Source: Bacteroidota bacterium (GTDB lineage: Bacteria > Bacteroidota > Ignavibacteria > UBA10030 > UBA8401). Taken from it: a stretch of DNA of 64,000 bases. The translations under genes and the position numbers were made by a program. The DNA lies in contig JBBAAO010000002.1 of the NCBI GenBank assembly GCA_041658205.1, positions 124,001-188,000 of the forward strand, read 5' to 3'. This document shows positions 1 through 9,493 of this stretch, in pieces; the first letter of the stretch is position 1, and every line of letters starts with the position of its first letter. Under the pieces are notes generated by a model. That model did not search any database, was not told where the DNA came from, and worked only from the letters and a program-made list of their open reading frames with translations.

Positions 1-1451
1 ATCGGTGTGAGGGAGAGCGAAACAAATGCCGAGATGAGCACTGCACCGGCAAGCACAATACCAAACTCCCTAAACAGCCGTCCGACGAATCCTTGCAGGA
101 AAATAATCGGGAGGAACACAGCGGCAAGCGTGATGGAGGTAGAAATAACAACGAAAAAAATTTCCTTCGAACCGGCGAATGCCGCCTCCATCGGAGGCAT
201 TCCCAGCTCAACTTTTTTAAAGATATTTTCTGTCACCACAATACCATCGTCTACAACAAGTCCCGTCGCAAGCACTATGGCGAGGAGCGTCAGCACATTT
301 ATGGAAAATCCCATGATGTACATAATAAAGAACGCGCCGATAAGTGAGACCGGAATATCAATGAGAGGACGGAATGCGATGATCCACTCGCGGAAGAAGA
401 GGTAGATAATACCGACAACCAGAAGGATAGCGATGAGAATTGTTTCCTGTACTTCAACAATGGAGTTTTTTACGAACAGTGTATTGTCCATAGCAATATC
501 GAGTGTGATATCTGCAGGGAGATCTTTTTTAATCTGTTCAACCCGCCGGTAAAATTCATCCGCGATCTCAACATAATTACTGCCAGGCTGCGGAATTATA
601 GCCACTGCAACCATCGGCGTGCCGGATTGCTTTAGGATCGTCTCTTCATTTTCTGGACCGAGATTGGCAAAACCAACATCGCTGACACGGACAATGTTTG
701 TTCCGTTGGATTTAACAATGAGACTATTAAAATCATCAACAGTTTTTAATCTGCCTTTGGTATTCACAATCAGTTCTGTCTGATTGCCTGTAATTTTTCC
801 GGAAGGGAGCTCGACATTCTCTCGACTAAGAGCGTTCCGGATATCCAGCGGCGTCAGTCCGTAAGCGGAGAGTTTTTCCGGATCCATCCAGAGCCGCATT
901 GCGTACCGTTTCATTCCCCAAATCTGTGTTGTACTAACACCGGGGATTGTTTGAAGATTTTGTGCGATAATGTTTTCGGCATAATCGCTCACCTCCAATT
1001 GATTCCGCATTGTACTTTGCACCGTCATGGAAATAATAGCATCCGAATTTGCATCACTCTTTGTGACAACCGGAGGGGCGTCAATATCTTGCGGTAATTG
1101 GCGCTGAGCGCCGGAGACTTTGTCTCGGACATCGTTTGCTGCTGCTTCAAGGTCGGCATCAAGATTAAATTCAACAGAAATGTTGCTGGATCCCTGGCTG
1201 CTGCTGGAAGAAATATTACGAACTCCTGCAATACCGTTGATCGCTTTTTCCAGCGGTTCGGTGATCTGCGATTCGATTACATCGGCGTTTGCACCGGTGT
1301 AACTTGTCCGCACATTGATGAAGGGGGGATCGATGGCTGGATATTCGCGGACGCCGAGAAAATTAAAACTGATGACGCCGAACAAAATAATCATCAGCGA
1401 CATTACAATGGCAAGGACGGGACGGCGTATGCTAACGGATGCGAGACTCAT
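1..1451 (-). CDS. RND (HAE1/AcrB-type) multidrug efflux permease, C-terminal part outside window
   Basis: Inner-membrane proton/drug antiporter of a tripartite efflux pump; about 483 N-terminal residues are visible and the rest lies beyond base 1. Translation from the ATG at 1451 starts MSLASVSIRRPVLAIVM, the usual first transmembrane helix, followed by the periplasmic porter region (GANADVIESQITEPLEKAI) and then TM2-TM4. The proton-relay pair falls at D401-D402 in GLVVDDGIVVTEN, matching the paired aspartates of TM4 in AcrB. The adaptor protein gene lies immediately upstream (stop at 1596, 144 bases away), so the two are probably co-transcribed. Substrate cannot be told from sequence. The family call is secure. 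Confidence 0.95.
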   Translation of the reverse strand, partial: MSLASVSIRRPVLAIVMSLMIILFGVISFNFLGVREYPAIDPPFINVRTSYTGANADVIESQITEPLEKAINGIAGVRNISSSSSQGSSNISVEFNLDADLEAAANDVRDKVSGAQRQLPQDIDAPPVVTKSDANSDAIISMTVQSTMRNQLEVSDYAENIIAQNLQTIPGVSTTQIWGMKRYAMRLWMDPEKLSAYGLTPLDIRNALSRENVELPSGKITGNQTELIVNTKGRLKTVDDFNSLIVKSNGTNIVRVSDVGFANLGPENEETILKQSGTPMVAVAIIPQPGSNYVEIADEFYRRVEQIKKDLPADITLDIAMDNTLFVKNSIVEVQETILIAILLVVGIIYLFFREWIIAFRPLIDIPVSLIGAFFIMYIMGFSINVLTLLAIVLATGLVVDDGIVVTENIFKKVELGMPPMEAAFAGSKEIFFVVISTSITLAAVFLPIIFLQGFVGRLFREFGIVLAGAVLISAFVSLSLTP

Positions 1452-1595
1452 TGTGAATTAAAAATTCGAAAGTTAAGTTTCACGATTCACGTTTCATGAT
1501 TCAAGTATCAAATTATTCTGGATTCAAAATTTTCTACACACCGCTCAAACGATATCGTTTAACGTGAACCATGAATCCTGAATCTGGTAACAGTG

Positions 1596-2648
1596 TTACT
1601 TTAACAACACGTTCACAGGCATACCTGTGCGCAGCTGCATCAGTCCGGTGGTCAGAACAGTATCCCCTACGGAAATTCCTTCTGTTATTTGAACTAAAGA
1701 GGCAGTTCTCATACCAGTTTTTACCGGAATGGCCACCGCAACACCATTCTTTTTTACAAAAAGTGATTGTCCTTTTAATACGGGAATAATAGTTTGGGTA
1801 GGTACCATCAGTGCATCGGTAATCTTTTTCAGTCGCAACTCTATCTGTACATATGCGCCTGGTAGGATCCGTTCATTCTTGTTATCCACTAATGCCCGAA
1901 GCTGTAACGTTCGTGTTGTCGGATCGATCTTTGGTTCAATCGCGTACAGCTTTCCGGCAAACTGTAGTTTTGTCTCTTCACTGTTGAATTGAACAATATC
2001 GCCGACGGAAACTTTGTCCGAATATTTTTCGGGAATGGAAAAATCAACTTTCAACAAGCTGATTTTTTGTATCGATGCGATACGCGTTGTGGAAGAGACG
2101 TAACTTCCTTCGCTCACATAACGCAGACCGATCCTTCCTTCGAACGGGGCTCGTATTTCTCTTTTGCGGATAGAAGCGACAAGATTTTCTTTATCTGCTT
2201 TCAGCGTGTTCACTTGATTTAAGGCGATGTCGTATTGTTCCTTGCTGATGCCGTTAATCTCGTACAATTGTTTTTGACGTTTTTCTTGTTCCACCGCAAG
2301 CTTAATTTGCAATTCGGTCTTTTTTAACTGTGCCTGCAGGTCGTCGTCATTGATCTTCACTAAAAGGTCGTTATTGCTTACGTGTGCACCTTCCGTAAAG
2401 GAGATTTTTTCAATTCTCCCTGCTGCTTCGGTGACGAGATCCACTGATTCCGATGCGAGGACGGTTCCCGAAGAACGGACGATATTATCGAGTTCTTGAA
2501 ATTCAAGAACGACACCGTTTACGGTCAAGATACCACTTGGCGCTCCTGGGCGCGGTCTGTTTTCTTCGGATTTGGAACTGCATGAGGCAAATAGTAGCGC
2601 GCAACAAAGGATGGATGGAATAATTATTTTCGATGAAAGTGGAGTCAT
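1596..2648 (-). CDS. RND efflux periplasmic adaptor (membrane fusion) lipoprotein
   Basis: Periplasmic adaptor linking the RND permease encoded downstream to an outer-membrane channel. About 350 residues from the ATG at 2648; a TTG nine bases further upstream is the alternative. The N-terminus has a hydrophobic stretch ending in a lipobox (LLFASC) followed by SSKSEENRP, so it is probably lipid-anchored. A biotinyl/lipoyl half-motif, a coiled-coil hairpin (roughly residues 95-155, rich in K/E/Q), the second lipoyl half with REIRAPFEGRIGLRYV, a beta-barrel and a membrane-proximal domain follow in the standard HlyD/MexA order. No outer-membrane TolC-like gene is seen in the window, so the exit duct must be elsewhere. 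Confidence 0.93.
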   Translation of the reverse strand: MTPLSSKIIIPSILCCALLFASCSSKSEENRPRPGAPSGILTVNGVVLEFQELDNIVRSSGTVLASESVDLVTEAAGRIEKISFTEGAHVSNNDLLVKINDDDLQAQLKKTELQIKLAVEQEKRQKQLYEINGISKEQYDIALNQVNTLKADKENLVASIRKREIRAPFEGRIGLRYVSEGSYVSSTTRIASIQKISLLKVDFSIPEKYSDKVSVGDIVQFNSEETKLQFAGKLYAIEPKIDPTTRTLQLRALVDNKNERILPGAYVQIELRLKKITDALMVPTQTIIPVLKGQSLFVKKNGVAVAIPVKTGMRTASLVQITEGISVGDTVLTTGLMQLRTGMPVNVLLK

Positions 2649-2829
2649 GGTGATCAATGCAAGGTAGACGTATGAAAACTCAATACGTTTAATATACTAT
2701 AATTCTGGAACAGAGTGAATGTAGAAATCATTCCAACGACAGTGAAATTATTTACAATTGTCTCTCATTGCTTTGAGAAATATCTTTCGTTACTTTTCTA
2801 CCGCCATCAATCACTAATCAAAATACACT

Positions 2830-4179
2830 ATGAAAAAATGTTGTTTTTTTGCTCTCCTCACCATTTCACTTCTTGCACAACAACCGACTCCGTATGCTAA
2901 CAATCAAGCTCGGCCGTCGGAATCATGGGTAAAAAATGGAATTATTTATGAAATATACACTCGTTCGTTTTCTAAAGAAGGAAACTTTGCCGGTGTAGAA
3001 AAAGGACTTCCCGAGTTGCAAAAAATGGGAGTGACGATACTGTGGATTATGCCGATCCATCCGGTTGGTGTAGAGAAACGAAAAGGTTCGCTTGGCAGTC
3101 CCTATTCCGTTCAGGATTATTATGCAATCAATCCAGAATTCGGGACGATGGATGATTTTAAAAGTCTGGTAAAAAAATCGCAGCCGCTGGGATTAAAAAT
3201 TGTGATTGATATGGTTGCGAACCACACTGCGTGGGACAGCAAAATGTTTCGGGAACACCCCGAATGGTTTACGAAAGACAGCGCGGGAAAATTTATTGCT
3301 CCTGTTGCTGATTGGAGCGACGTGGTTGATTTAAATTATACTAATAAAGAACTCCGCACCTATATGATAGAGATGTTAAAATTCTGGGTGCGAGATGTCG
3401 GGATCGATGGATTTCGCTGTGACGTGTCCGAAATGGTGCCGGTTGATTTTTGGGATGAAGCGCGCGCCGCACTCGATTCCATTAAACCGGTCTTCATGCT
3501 TTCCGAAGGGATGTACGCAGAGCACCATCTGAAAGCGTTTGACGCTACCTATGGATGGAATTCGTATCACACTATGGCAGATATTTTTGCAGGGAAAAAA
3601 CCGGCAAGCGAAATGGATTCCGTCTTAATCCGTGAATCATTGTCGTATCCAAAGGGTTCACTGCGGATGCGGTTTAGCTCGAACCATGATGAGAATGCAT
3701 GGGATATGCCCGATGTGACAAAATTTGGTGTGGATGGTGCAAAGTTTGCAGCAGTTCTTGTGAATACATATCCCGGAGTGCCACTATTATATAACGGACA
3801 AGAGGTCGGCAATAACACAAAGCTGGGTTTGTTTGAAAAATTTGAGATTGATTGGACAAAAGGAAAAGAATTTCGAGAATTCTATACGAAACTCTATTCT
3901 CTACGAAAAAATAATCCTTCTCTTACAACAGGTGACTATCAATCGATAAAAAATAATAAGATTGATAACGTTTATTCATTCATCCGAACAGACGGGAAGA
4001 ATACCGTTGTTGCACTGTTTAATTTTTCTGACAGTGAACAGACAGCACTACTCGAGCTTCCCCAAAATATGGCATCCACAAAATTCAGCGATATGTTTAC
4101 CGGAAAAACGGTGGCAGCAAAAAATGTCGCCAAGGTTACACTTCCGAAACACGGGTATAGACTTTTTGTCGTAAAATAG
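2830..4179 (+). CDS. Secreted alpha-amylase family glycosyl hydrolase (GH13)
   Basis: Predicted alpha-glucan hydrolase, 449 residues, exported by an N-terminal signal peptide (MKKCCFFALLTISLLAQ). The GH13 conserved regions are present in order: region I DMVANH (D127-H132), region II GFRCDV with nucleophile D198, region III LSEG with acid/base E226, and region IV SNHDEN with D287. A short C-terminal beta domain follows from about residue 365. Length is that of small amylases and cyclomaltodextrinase-like enzymes; substrate specificity (starch, maltodextrin) cannot be fixed by reading. The next gene starts 18 bases after the stop, so the two are likely co-transcribed. Confidence 0.93.
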   Translation: MKKCCFFALLTISLLAQQPTPYANNQARPSESWVKNGIIYEIYTRSFSKEGNFAGVEKGLPELQKMGVTILWIMPIHPVGVEKRKGSLGSPYSVQDYYAINPEFGTMDDFKSLVKKSQPLGLKIVIDMVANHTAWDSKMFREHPEWFTKDSAGKFIAPVADWSDVVDLNYTNKELRTYMIEMLKFWVRDVGIDGFRCDVSEMVPVDFWDEARAALDSIKPVFMLSEGMYAEHHLKAFDATYGWNSYHTMADIFAGKKPASEMDSVLIRESLSYPKGSLRMRFSSNHDENAWDMPDVTKFGVDGAKFAAVLVNTYPGVPLLYNGQEVGNNTKLGLFEKFEIDWTKGKEFREFYTKLYSLRKNNPSLTTGDYQSIKNNKIDNVYSFIRTDGKNTVVALFNFSDSEQTALLELPQNMASTKFSDMFTGKTVAAKNVAKVTLPKHGYRLFVVK

Positions 4180-4197
4180 TTGTTAACCAAAAATACT

Positions 4198-5346
4198 ATG
4201 AAACCAGAACGGCTCACTTCGCTGGATGCATTCCGCGGATTTACGATTGCCGGAATGATTCTCGTCAACAACCCCGGTTCGTGGGGTAACATCTATCCTC
4301 AGCTTGCTCACGCATCGTGGCATGGATGGACATTCACCGATTTTATTTTTCCGTTCTTTCTTTGGATTGTCGGCGTTTCCATGACATTCTCCTTTGCTGT
4401 TCGCAGATCAAAAGGAGATGACGCTACAAAATTAATGCTGGGAGTTTTTCGCCGATCAGCAATCATCTTTGCTCTCGGTTTGTTTCTTGCAGGATTTCCG
4501 TTTGGATTATTATGGGGACATAACTTCAATCTTGCAACAATCAGAATCCCGGGAGTGCTTCAACGGATAGCAGTCTGTTACCTTATCTCTTCTATCATCT
4601 ATCTTACTACCTCTTCACGCGGACAGATCCTGGCCATCGGCGGTCTGTTTCTTTCGTATTGGGTGATGATGTTCTACATTCCGGCAGCAGAGTTCGGGAC
4701 CGGATTATTCGACAAGGGGAGAAATTTTGCAGCATACATCGATTCGATGTTCTTATCGGGACATATGTGGTCTGCAACCAAAACGTGGGATCCGGAAGGG
4801 ATTATCAGCACAATTCCCGCAATTGCCACGGCGTTGTTTGGATCCTTAACCGGGGATTACCTCCGTCAATCATCGCATGATAAAGTGGAGAAATCGACAT
4901 GGATGTTTGTATTTGGAGCAGGATTTCTGTTGCTAGGCGCTCTCTTAGATATGTGGATGCCCATTAACAAAAGTCTTTGGACCGTTTCGTATTCCATTTT
5001 TATGGCCGGATGGGCACTCTGCATTTTTGGAATATTTTATTTTCTGATCGATGCAAAAGGGATAAAAAAATGGGCGCATCCTTTTGTAGTGTACGGTATG
5101 AATGCAATTTTTGTGTTTGTACTTTCCGGTGTTGCCGCCCGAACGATGGGCTTGTGGAAATTCAACGTTCAACTGAGCGATGGATCGTTCAAGGATGTTG
5201 CAATCAAAACAATCCTTACACAAAATCTTTTTGATCCCTATTTCTCTCCATTAAATGCATCATTAATGCACGCCATTGTTTGGGTGAGCGTAATGTATCT
5301 TGTTGTGTGGGTGATGTATAAAAAGAAATGGTTTGTGAAGGTGTGA
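4198..5346 (+). CDS. HGSNAT/YeiB-like membrane acyltransferase (COG4299, DUF5009-type)
   Basis: Polytopic inner-membrane protein of about 382 residues related to heparan-alpha-glucosaminide N-acetyltransferase and bacterial DUF5009/DUF1624 proteins, which move acyl groups across the membrane onto sugars. The hallmark N-terminus RLTSLDAFRGFTIAGMI is present, then the first periplasmic histidine region (ASWHGWTFTDFIFPFF) and about ten hydrophobic segments, ending with the basic tail YKKKWFVKV. I chose the ATG at 4198; a TTG at 4180 abuts the stop of the amylase gene and would add six residues. Linkage to the amylase suggests a role in sugar uptake or modification, which is inference. Confidence 0.88.
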   Translation: MKPERLTSLDAFRGFTIAGMILVNNPGSWGNIYPQLAHASWHGWTFTDFIFPFFLWIVGVSMTFSFAVRRSKGDDATKLMLGVFRRSAIIFALGLFLAGFPFGLLWGHNFNLATIRIPGVLQRIAVCYLISSIIYLTTSSRGQILAIGGLFLSYWVMMFYIPAAEFGTGLFDKGRNFAAYIDSMFLSGHMWSATKTWDPEGIISTIPAIATALFGSLTGDYLRQSSHDKVEKSTWMFVFGAGFLLLGALLDMWMPINKSLWTVSYSIFMAGWALCIFGIFYFLIDAKGIKKWAHPFVVYGMNAIFVFVLSGVAARTMGLWKFNVQLSDGSFKDVAIKTILTQNLFDPYFSPLNASLMHAIVWVSVMYLVVWVMYKKKWFVKV

Positions 5347-5399
5347 GAACAGATGGCCAGATAACAGATTATTCGATGACACATCGTTAACGTTACTAC

Positions 5400-5942
5400 T
5401 TGAATAAAACCGATTATTCCATTCCTATGCTCAAAGCTCAAACGGCATCCTTGCCGTTTGGCCTGTTTGCCATTATAGAATTTTTCCTGTTTGTATTTAT
5501 CTGGGGATTTGAACCAATCAAATCGGCGAGTAATATGCTGTTGCCGTGGTATTTTTTCCCGATCTTTGCTGTTGGAATTGTTTTCCATGAATTGATACAC
5601 GGTCTTTCTTGGATGATCGGCGGGCAGCTTTCAATTAAACAAGTGAAATTTGGCTTTCAAGTAAAAACTCTTACACCGTACGCACATTGCATTGTACCAA
5701 TACCAAAGAGCGGATATGTCTTTGGAACACTGATGCCAGCCATTGTGTTAGGATTCCTTCCGTTTCTTCTCTCACTCGTGAATGGGAATGGGTGGATTTT
5801 TATTTTTGGAGTGTTATTCACCTTTACAGCAGTTGGAGATTTTTTAATTGTCTGGCTTATTCGTTCTGTTGAATGGGATAGACTTGTGGAAGATCATCCC
5901 GAAAATGCGGGATGTTATGTGTATGATGAAAATTCTATCTAG
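5400..5942 (+). CDS. DUF3267-family membrane protein with zincin HELIHG motif
   Basis: Integral membrane protein of up to 180 residues. It carries a HExxH-type motif (FHELIHGLSWMIGG) inside a hydrophobic context, followed by a conserved-looking KQVKFGFQ strand and further membrane segments, the pattern of the DUF3267 putative zincin peptidases. Substrate is unknown. The start shown is a TTG; an ATG at 5427 (MLKAQTASL) is a plausible alternative and would give 171 residues. It lies 53 bases after the acyltransferase gene and may share its transcript. Confidence 0.8.
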   Translation: MNKTDYSIPMLKAQTASLPFGLFAIIEFFLFVFIWGFEPIKSASNMLLPWYFFPIFAVGIVFHELIHGLSWMIGGQLSIKQVKFGFQVKTLTPYAHCIVPIPKSGYVFGTLMPAIVLGFLPFLLSLVNGNGWIFIFGVLFTFTAVGDFLIVWLIRSVEWDRLVEDHPENAGCYVYDENSI

Positions 5943-5993
5943 ATTCAGACTTGTCCAAAATACATTGATAAAAACAACAAAATTCTTCACTCT

Positions 5994-6105
5994 CTTCTTT
6001 TCTTGACGGAGCAAGAAAAGAAGCAAAAGAACTCCTTGCGAAATTTAACGCACGCGATGAATCCCGTTCGCTCTTGCCCGTTGATGGCGCGAATCGCGCC
6101 ATCAA
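5994..6105. repeat. Intergenic hairpins in a non-coding stretch
   Basis: The 360 bases between the zincin gene and the first nuclease gene hold no credible gene. Two strong inverted repeats are visible: cttcttttcttg at 5994-6005 with its complement at 6012-6023, and ttgatggcgcg at 6081-6091 with its complement at 6095-6105. The block between them, read on the minus strand, gives the Ser/Phe/Arg-rich translation often seen in decayed interspersed repeats of Bacteroidota. It is probably an extragenic repeat; any terminator role is uncertain. Confidence 0.5.
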
Positions 6106-6302
6106 AAGTCCCGTCATTCATCGCTTACCCATTCGCTCGGTCCTCCTAAATTTCGCATCCACACACTTTAATACGATCTTTACAATACAACAAAGGGGGC
6201 TTACTATATGTTATCAAAATAAATTTACCTAATTTAAAATATTGCGGTCAATTTTTGCATTCATTTACGATTTATTTTGAATTTCAGTGATCTAAATTAT
6301 AC

Positions 6303-7103
6303 ATGAAGAAACAATTAGAGCTTCTGTTTATTCTCGTCGTTGTTGTAGCAGGACAACACGATTCGCTTTTTCTTGCGGAACATCTCGCATTGGGGAATCC
6401 GAGTAATGCCGTTGCGAATATCAACTCTCCTCAAGACTTTTTGATGAGTAAAGCGCAGTATGTCCATTCGTATAATTGTTTTACGGGAATCCCAAATTGG
6501 GTCGCATGGCATACGGACAGCACGTGGCTCGGTGAGATTAAACGAAGCAACAATTTTCGTGCAGACAGCACACTTCCCGAACAGTGGTATCGTGTTCATG
6601 AAAAAAGTTACCGGCACAGCGGGTACGACAGGGGACATATGTGTCCTTCCGGCGACAGAACAAATACGCAACACGATAATGCAGTGACATTCGTGATGAC
6701 GAATATGATTCCTCAAGCACCGAACAACAATCAGGGTCCATGGGCTGCATTGGAAATGTATTGCCGGGATCTGGTGAAACAGGGAAAAGAGTTATACATC
6801 TATTGCGGCGGATTCGGTTCGAAAGGATTTCTTGACAGCGGACGAGTTCAAATTCCGGAATTGACGTGGAAAACAATTCTTATTCTTGAGGCAGGAGAAA
6901 ATGATCTTCAACGGATAACGTCAACAACTCGCACCATTGCTGTTGTGATGCCGAATGAGAACACCCTTATCGAAAAAAATGAAAACTGGAAACAATTTTG
7001 CGTGAGTATTGATTCAGTTGAGTCATTAACCGGATACAATTTCTATTCACGTGTTCCTTCCTCCATCCAAACCTCTTTTGAACGAGTTACCTATCCAGAG
7101 TGA
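6303..7103 (+). CDS. Secreted DNA/RNA non-specific endonuclease (NUC1/NucA family)
   Basis: Extracytoplasmic nuclease of the beta-beta-alpha-metal family, 266 residues with an N-terminal hydrophobic signal (LELLFILVVVVAG). The active-site motif DRGH is at residues 109-112 with general base H112; the metal-binding asparagine region follows as NMIPQAPNNNQGPW and E151. It likely degrades environmental nucleic acids for phosphate or nucleotides or protects against them. The domain closely resembles the C-terminal part of the next gene, with the same blocks (GNPSN, NWVAWH, DRGHMCPS, APNNNQGPWA), so the two are paralogs from duplication. No inhibitor gene is seen, consistent with immediate export. 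Confidence 0.93.
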   Translation: MKKQLELLFILVVVVAGQHDSLFLAEHLALGNPSNAVANINSPQDFLMSKAQYVHSYNCFTGIPNWVAWHTDSTWLGEIKRSNNFRADSTLPEQWYRVHEKSYRHSGYDRGHMCPSGDRTNTQHDNAVTFVMTNMIPQAPNNNQGPWAALEMYCRDLVKQGKELYIYCGGFGSKGFLDSGRVQIPELTWKTILILEAGENDLQRITSTTRTIAVVMPNENTLIEKNENWKQFCVSIDSVESLTGYNFYSRVPSSIQTSFERVTYPE

Positions 7104-7150
7104 TGTTCTGTAAAATAACAATTTGATTACAAAAAATTGGCAATTAAGGC

Positions 7151-7181
7151 TTTACAAAAAGCATTGAAATACATATATTTG
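7151..7181 (+). promoter_or_regulatory. Promoter candidate for the modular nuclease gene
   Basis: TTTACA at 7151-7156 and TATATT at 7174-7179 are separated by exactly 17 bases, a good sigma70-type match; the downstream box read as TATATTTG also fits the TAnnTTTG -7 consensus of Bacteroidota. It sits 44 bases before the ATG at 7225. Confidence 0.55.
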
Positions 7182-7224
7182 CGCGTGAGAGTTAAACGAT
7201 TCCATCAACCAACATGAGGTCTGC

Positions 7225-9411
7225 ATGAAAATTGCAACGCGCGTTTTGGCGGTCACCATTGCCGCAGTTCTACTCTTCCTTCTTCCATCGTGTCAAGAAA
7301 CACCAGTCGATCCAGCCCAACAAGCATCACATAACGTTAAGACAAACACCTCACTTCAGAAAGTGACCGTGTCAGAAGATTTTGAACTTGGTTCAAAAAC
7401 TTCGTATGCCGTCGGTGACGTTACATTTAGTTCTGGTGTGTGGACATTAGATGAAGCGTTAGTCGGAACATCTTCAAGCGATAGGAAAAACGGAACAAAG
7501 AGTGTTCGAACACGCAACAGCGGTAAGTTAACAATGAAATTTAACCGAACCGATGGTGCCGGTGTTGTTACTGTAAAGCACGCAAAGTATGGAACTGATG
7601 CAAACACAACATGGCAATTATGGTATTCGACGAACAGCGGAAGTGCGTGGACGCAGACAGGTGCAACAATCACCACTTCGTCAACAACCTTGGCTACTGC
7701 TTCATTCACCGTGAATATTACTGGTACAATCCGTTTTGAAATTCGAAAAACAGACGGCACAACAAACCGCGTGAATTTTGATGACTTCGTTATAAACGAC
7801 TATGTTGGCGGAGGCGGGGGAGGAAGTACAGCATGGGAATCCTTCGAAACAGGAACAAAAACTTCTTACACAACAGCTGATGTAACCCTCAGTTCCGGTA
7901 TTTGGAATTTTAATAATGCACTTCTTGGAACCTCAACCAATGACCGGAAAGTCGCAACAAAAAGCGCCCGCGTGCAAAGCACGGGTAAACTGACAATGAA
8001 ATTTAATAAAACAACCGGTGCCGGTACTGTTACTATTCAACATGCAAAATATGGAACGGATGCAAACAGTTCCTGGCAATTATGGTACTCCACCAACAGC
8101 GGAACTTCGTGGACACAAACCGGAGCGACAATCACCACAACATCTACAACACTTTCAACAGCAACATTTACGGTGAATATTGCCGGCACAATTCGATTTG
8201 AAATTAGAAAAACAACCGGCACAACTTCAGTCCGCTTGAATTTTGACGAAATCAATATTTCTGACTATGCAACAACACCGACAGTGACAGAAGTAGAACC
8301 GAACAACACAACAGCATCGGCAAATCCTGTTGGCACCGTTCCTGCAACGCAAACGGGATTAATCGATGTAACCACCGACCTTGATTTCTTTTCTCTCAGT
8401 GCAACATCAACACAGACCGTCACACTTGGTCTCACCGTTCCTGCAGGTGTGAATTACGATCTGTTGTTATTGAATTCTGCCGGTACAACAGTGGCAAGTT
8501 CCGCAAACGCGGCCGGTGTTTCGGAAAGCATTTCATATAACTCTACAACAAACGAAACATATTATATAGAGGTTCTTTCAACCTCCGGTTCAAGCACATC
8601 CACAGCATATTCGTTGACGGCAAATCTTACAACGTATGGCGGAGGCGGCGGTGGTGGAGGATCAGACACGACAACGTCAACCAGCGAACATACCGTACTT
8701 GGAAATCCAAGCAATTCAGCGAACGATATCAATTTGCCGACAAATTACCTGATGGAAAAACCGCAGTATGTTCTTTCGTATCACAGAGATAAAGGAACAG
8801 CAAACTGGGTTGCATGGCATTTGAATGCATCGTGGATTGGAAGCACACCACGCCAAGATGATTTTAGAGCAGATGCAACACTTCCTGCAGCATGGTATCA
8901 TGTTGGTTCGACAAGTTACAGCGGAAGCGGCTTCGATCGCGGCCACATGTGTCCTTCAGCAGATAGAACATCATCCGTTGCGGATAATTCAGCAACATTT
9001 TTAATGACCAATATGGTACCGCAAGCTCCGAACAACAATCAAGGTCCGTGGGCGAGCATGGAAAATTATCTTCGCACACTCGTTACTGCCGGAAATGAAT
9101 TGTATATCTATTCCGGTGGATACGGAACATTGGGAACAGTCGATGCCGGTCACGTGAATATTCCTGCCCGAACATGGAAAGTTGTTGTGGTGTTGTCGGA
9201 AGGAACGGATGATCTCGGTCGAGTAACAACGTCAACACGCGTCATTGCTGTTGATATGACAAACGACAACGCTCAGATTAGCAGAACCGCTGATTGGAAA
9301 ACCTTCCGAGTAAGCGTTGATGCTATTGAAGCGGCAACAGGTTATGACTTCCTTGGGAAAGTATCTCCCACGATTCAATCCACGATTGAAAGCGTTGTTG
9401 ATAATCAGTAA
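7225..9411 (+). CDS. Modular secreted lipoprotein nuclease: two beta-sandwich repeats, PPC domain, NUC1 endonuclease
   Basis: 728-residue exported nuclease. A signal sequence ends in a lipobox (LLPSC, C23). Two similar beta-sandwich modules follow (about residues 47-190 and 203-343; shared blocks TSY, GTSS/GTST-DRK, KLTMKFN, HAKYGTDAN, WQLWYSTNSG), joined by a polyglycine linker. A bacterial pre-peptidase C-terminal (PPC) domain begins at EVEPNN (E356) and runs to about 470, then a second polyglycine linker leads to the NUC1 nuclease with DRGH at 571-574. The sandwiches and PPC probably bind carbohydrate or anchor the enzyme at the surface. The catalytic part is a paralog of the preceding gene, so this looks like duplication followed by module gain. 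Confidence 0.92.
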   Translation: MKIATRVLAVTIAAVLLFLLPSCQETPVDPAQQASHNVKTNTSLQKVTVSEDFELGSKTSYAVGDVTFSSGVWTLDEALVGTSSSDRKNGTKSVRTRNSGKLTMKFNRTDGAGVVTVKHAKYGTDANTTWQLWYSTNSGSAWTQTGATITTSSTTLATASFTVNITGTIRFEIRKTDGTTNRVNFDDFVINDYVGGGGGGSTAWESFETGTKTSYTTADVTLSSGIWNFNNALLGTSTNDRKVATKSARVQSTGKLTMKFNKTTGAGTVTIQHAKYGTDANSSWQLWYSTNSGTSWTQTGATITTTSTTLSTATFTVNIAGTIRFEIRKTTGTTSVRLNFDEINISDYATTPTVTEVEPNNTTASANPVGTVPATQTGLIDVTTDLDFFSLSATSTQTVTLGLTVPAGVNYDLLLLNSAGTTVASSANAAGVSESISYNSTTNETYYIEVLSTSGSSTSTAYSLTANLTTYGGGGGGGGSDTTTSTSEHTVLGNPSNSANDINLPTNYLMEKPQYVLSYHRDKGTANWVAWHLNASWIGSTPRQDDFRADATLPAAWYHVGSTSYSGSGFDRGHMCPSADRTSSVADNSATFLMTNMVPQAPNNNQGPWASMENYLRTLVTAGNELYIYSGGYGTLGTVDAGHVNIPARTWKVVVVLSEGTDDLGRVTTSTRVIAVDMTNDNAQISRTADWKTFRVSVDAIEAATGYDFLGKVSPTIQSTIESVVDNQ

Positions 9412-9437
9412 CTCAGTAACATTTACTTCTTAAAATA

Positions 9438-9472
9438 AAAAATCCCGAAGAGTTAATCTCTTCGGGATTTTT
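9438..9472. terminator. Bidirectional intrinsic terminator
   Basis: Perfect 15-base stem (aaaaatcccgaagag at 9438-9452, complement at 9458-9472) with a 5-base loop, flanked by A-runs on the left and T-runs on the right. It lies between the convergent nuclease (+) and propeller (-) genes and can serve both. Confidence 0.85.
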
Positions 9473-9493
9473 TATTGGGTCTCCAGTAAGAAA

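Noticed and set aside
7..405. Plus-strand open reading frames overlapping the RND permease
   Set aside because: The minus-strand frame encodes a clear AcrB-type protein; the plus-strand frames are antisense shadows.
5935..6117. Minus-strand Ser/Arg/Phe-rich frame in the gap before the nuclease
   Set aside because: It lies in inverted-repeat sequence with no ribosome site; typical translation of a non-coding repeat.
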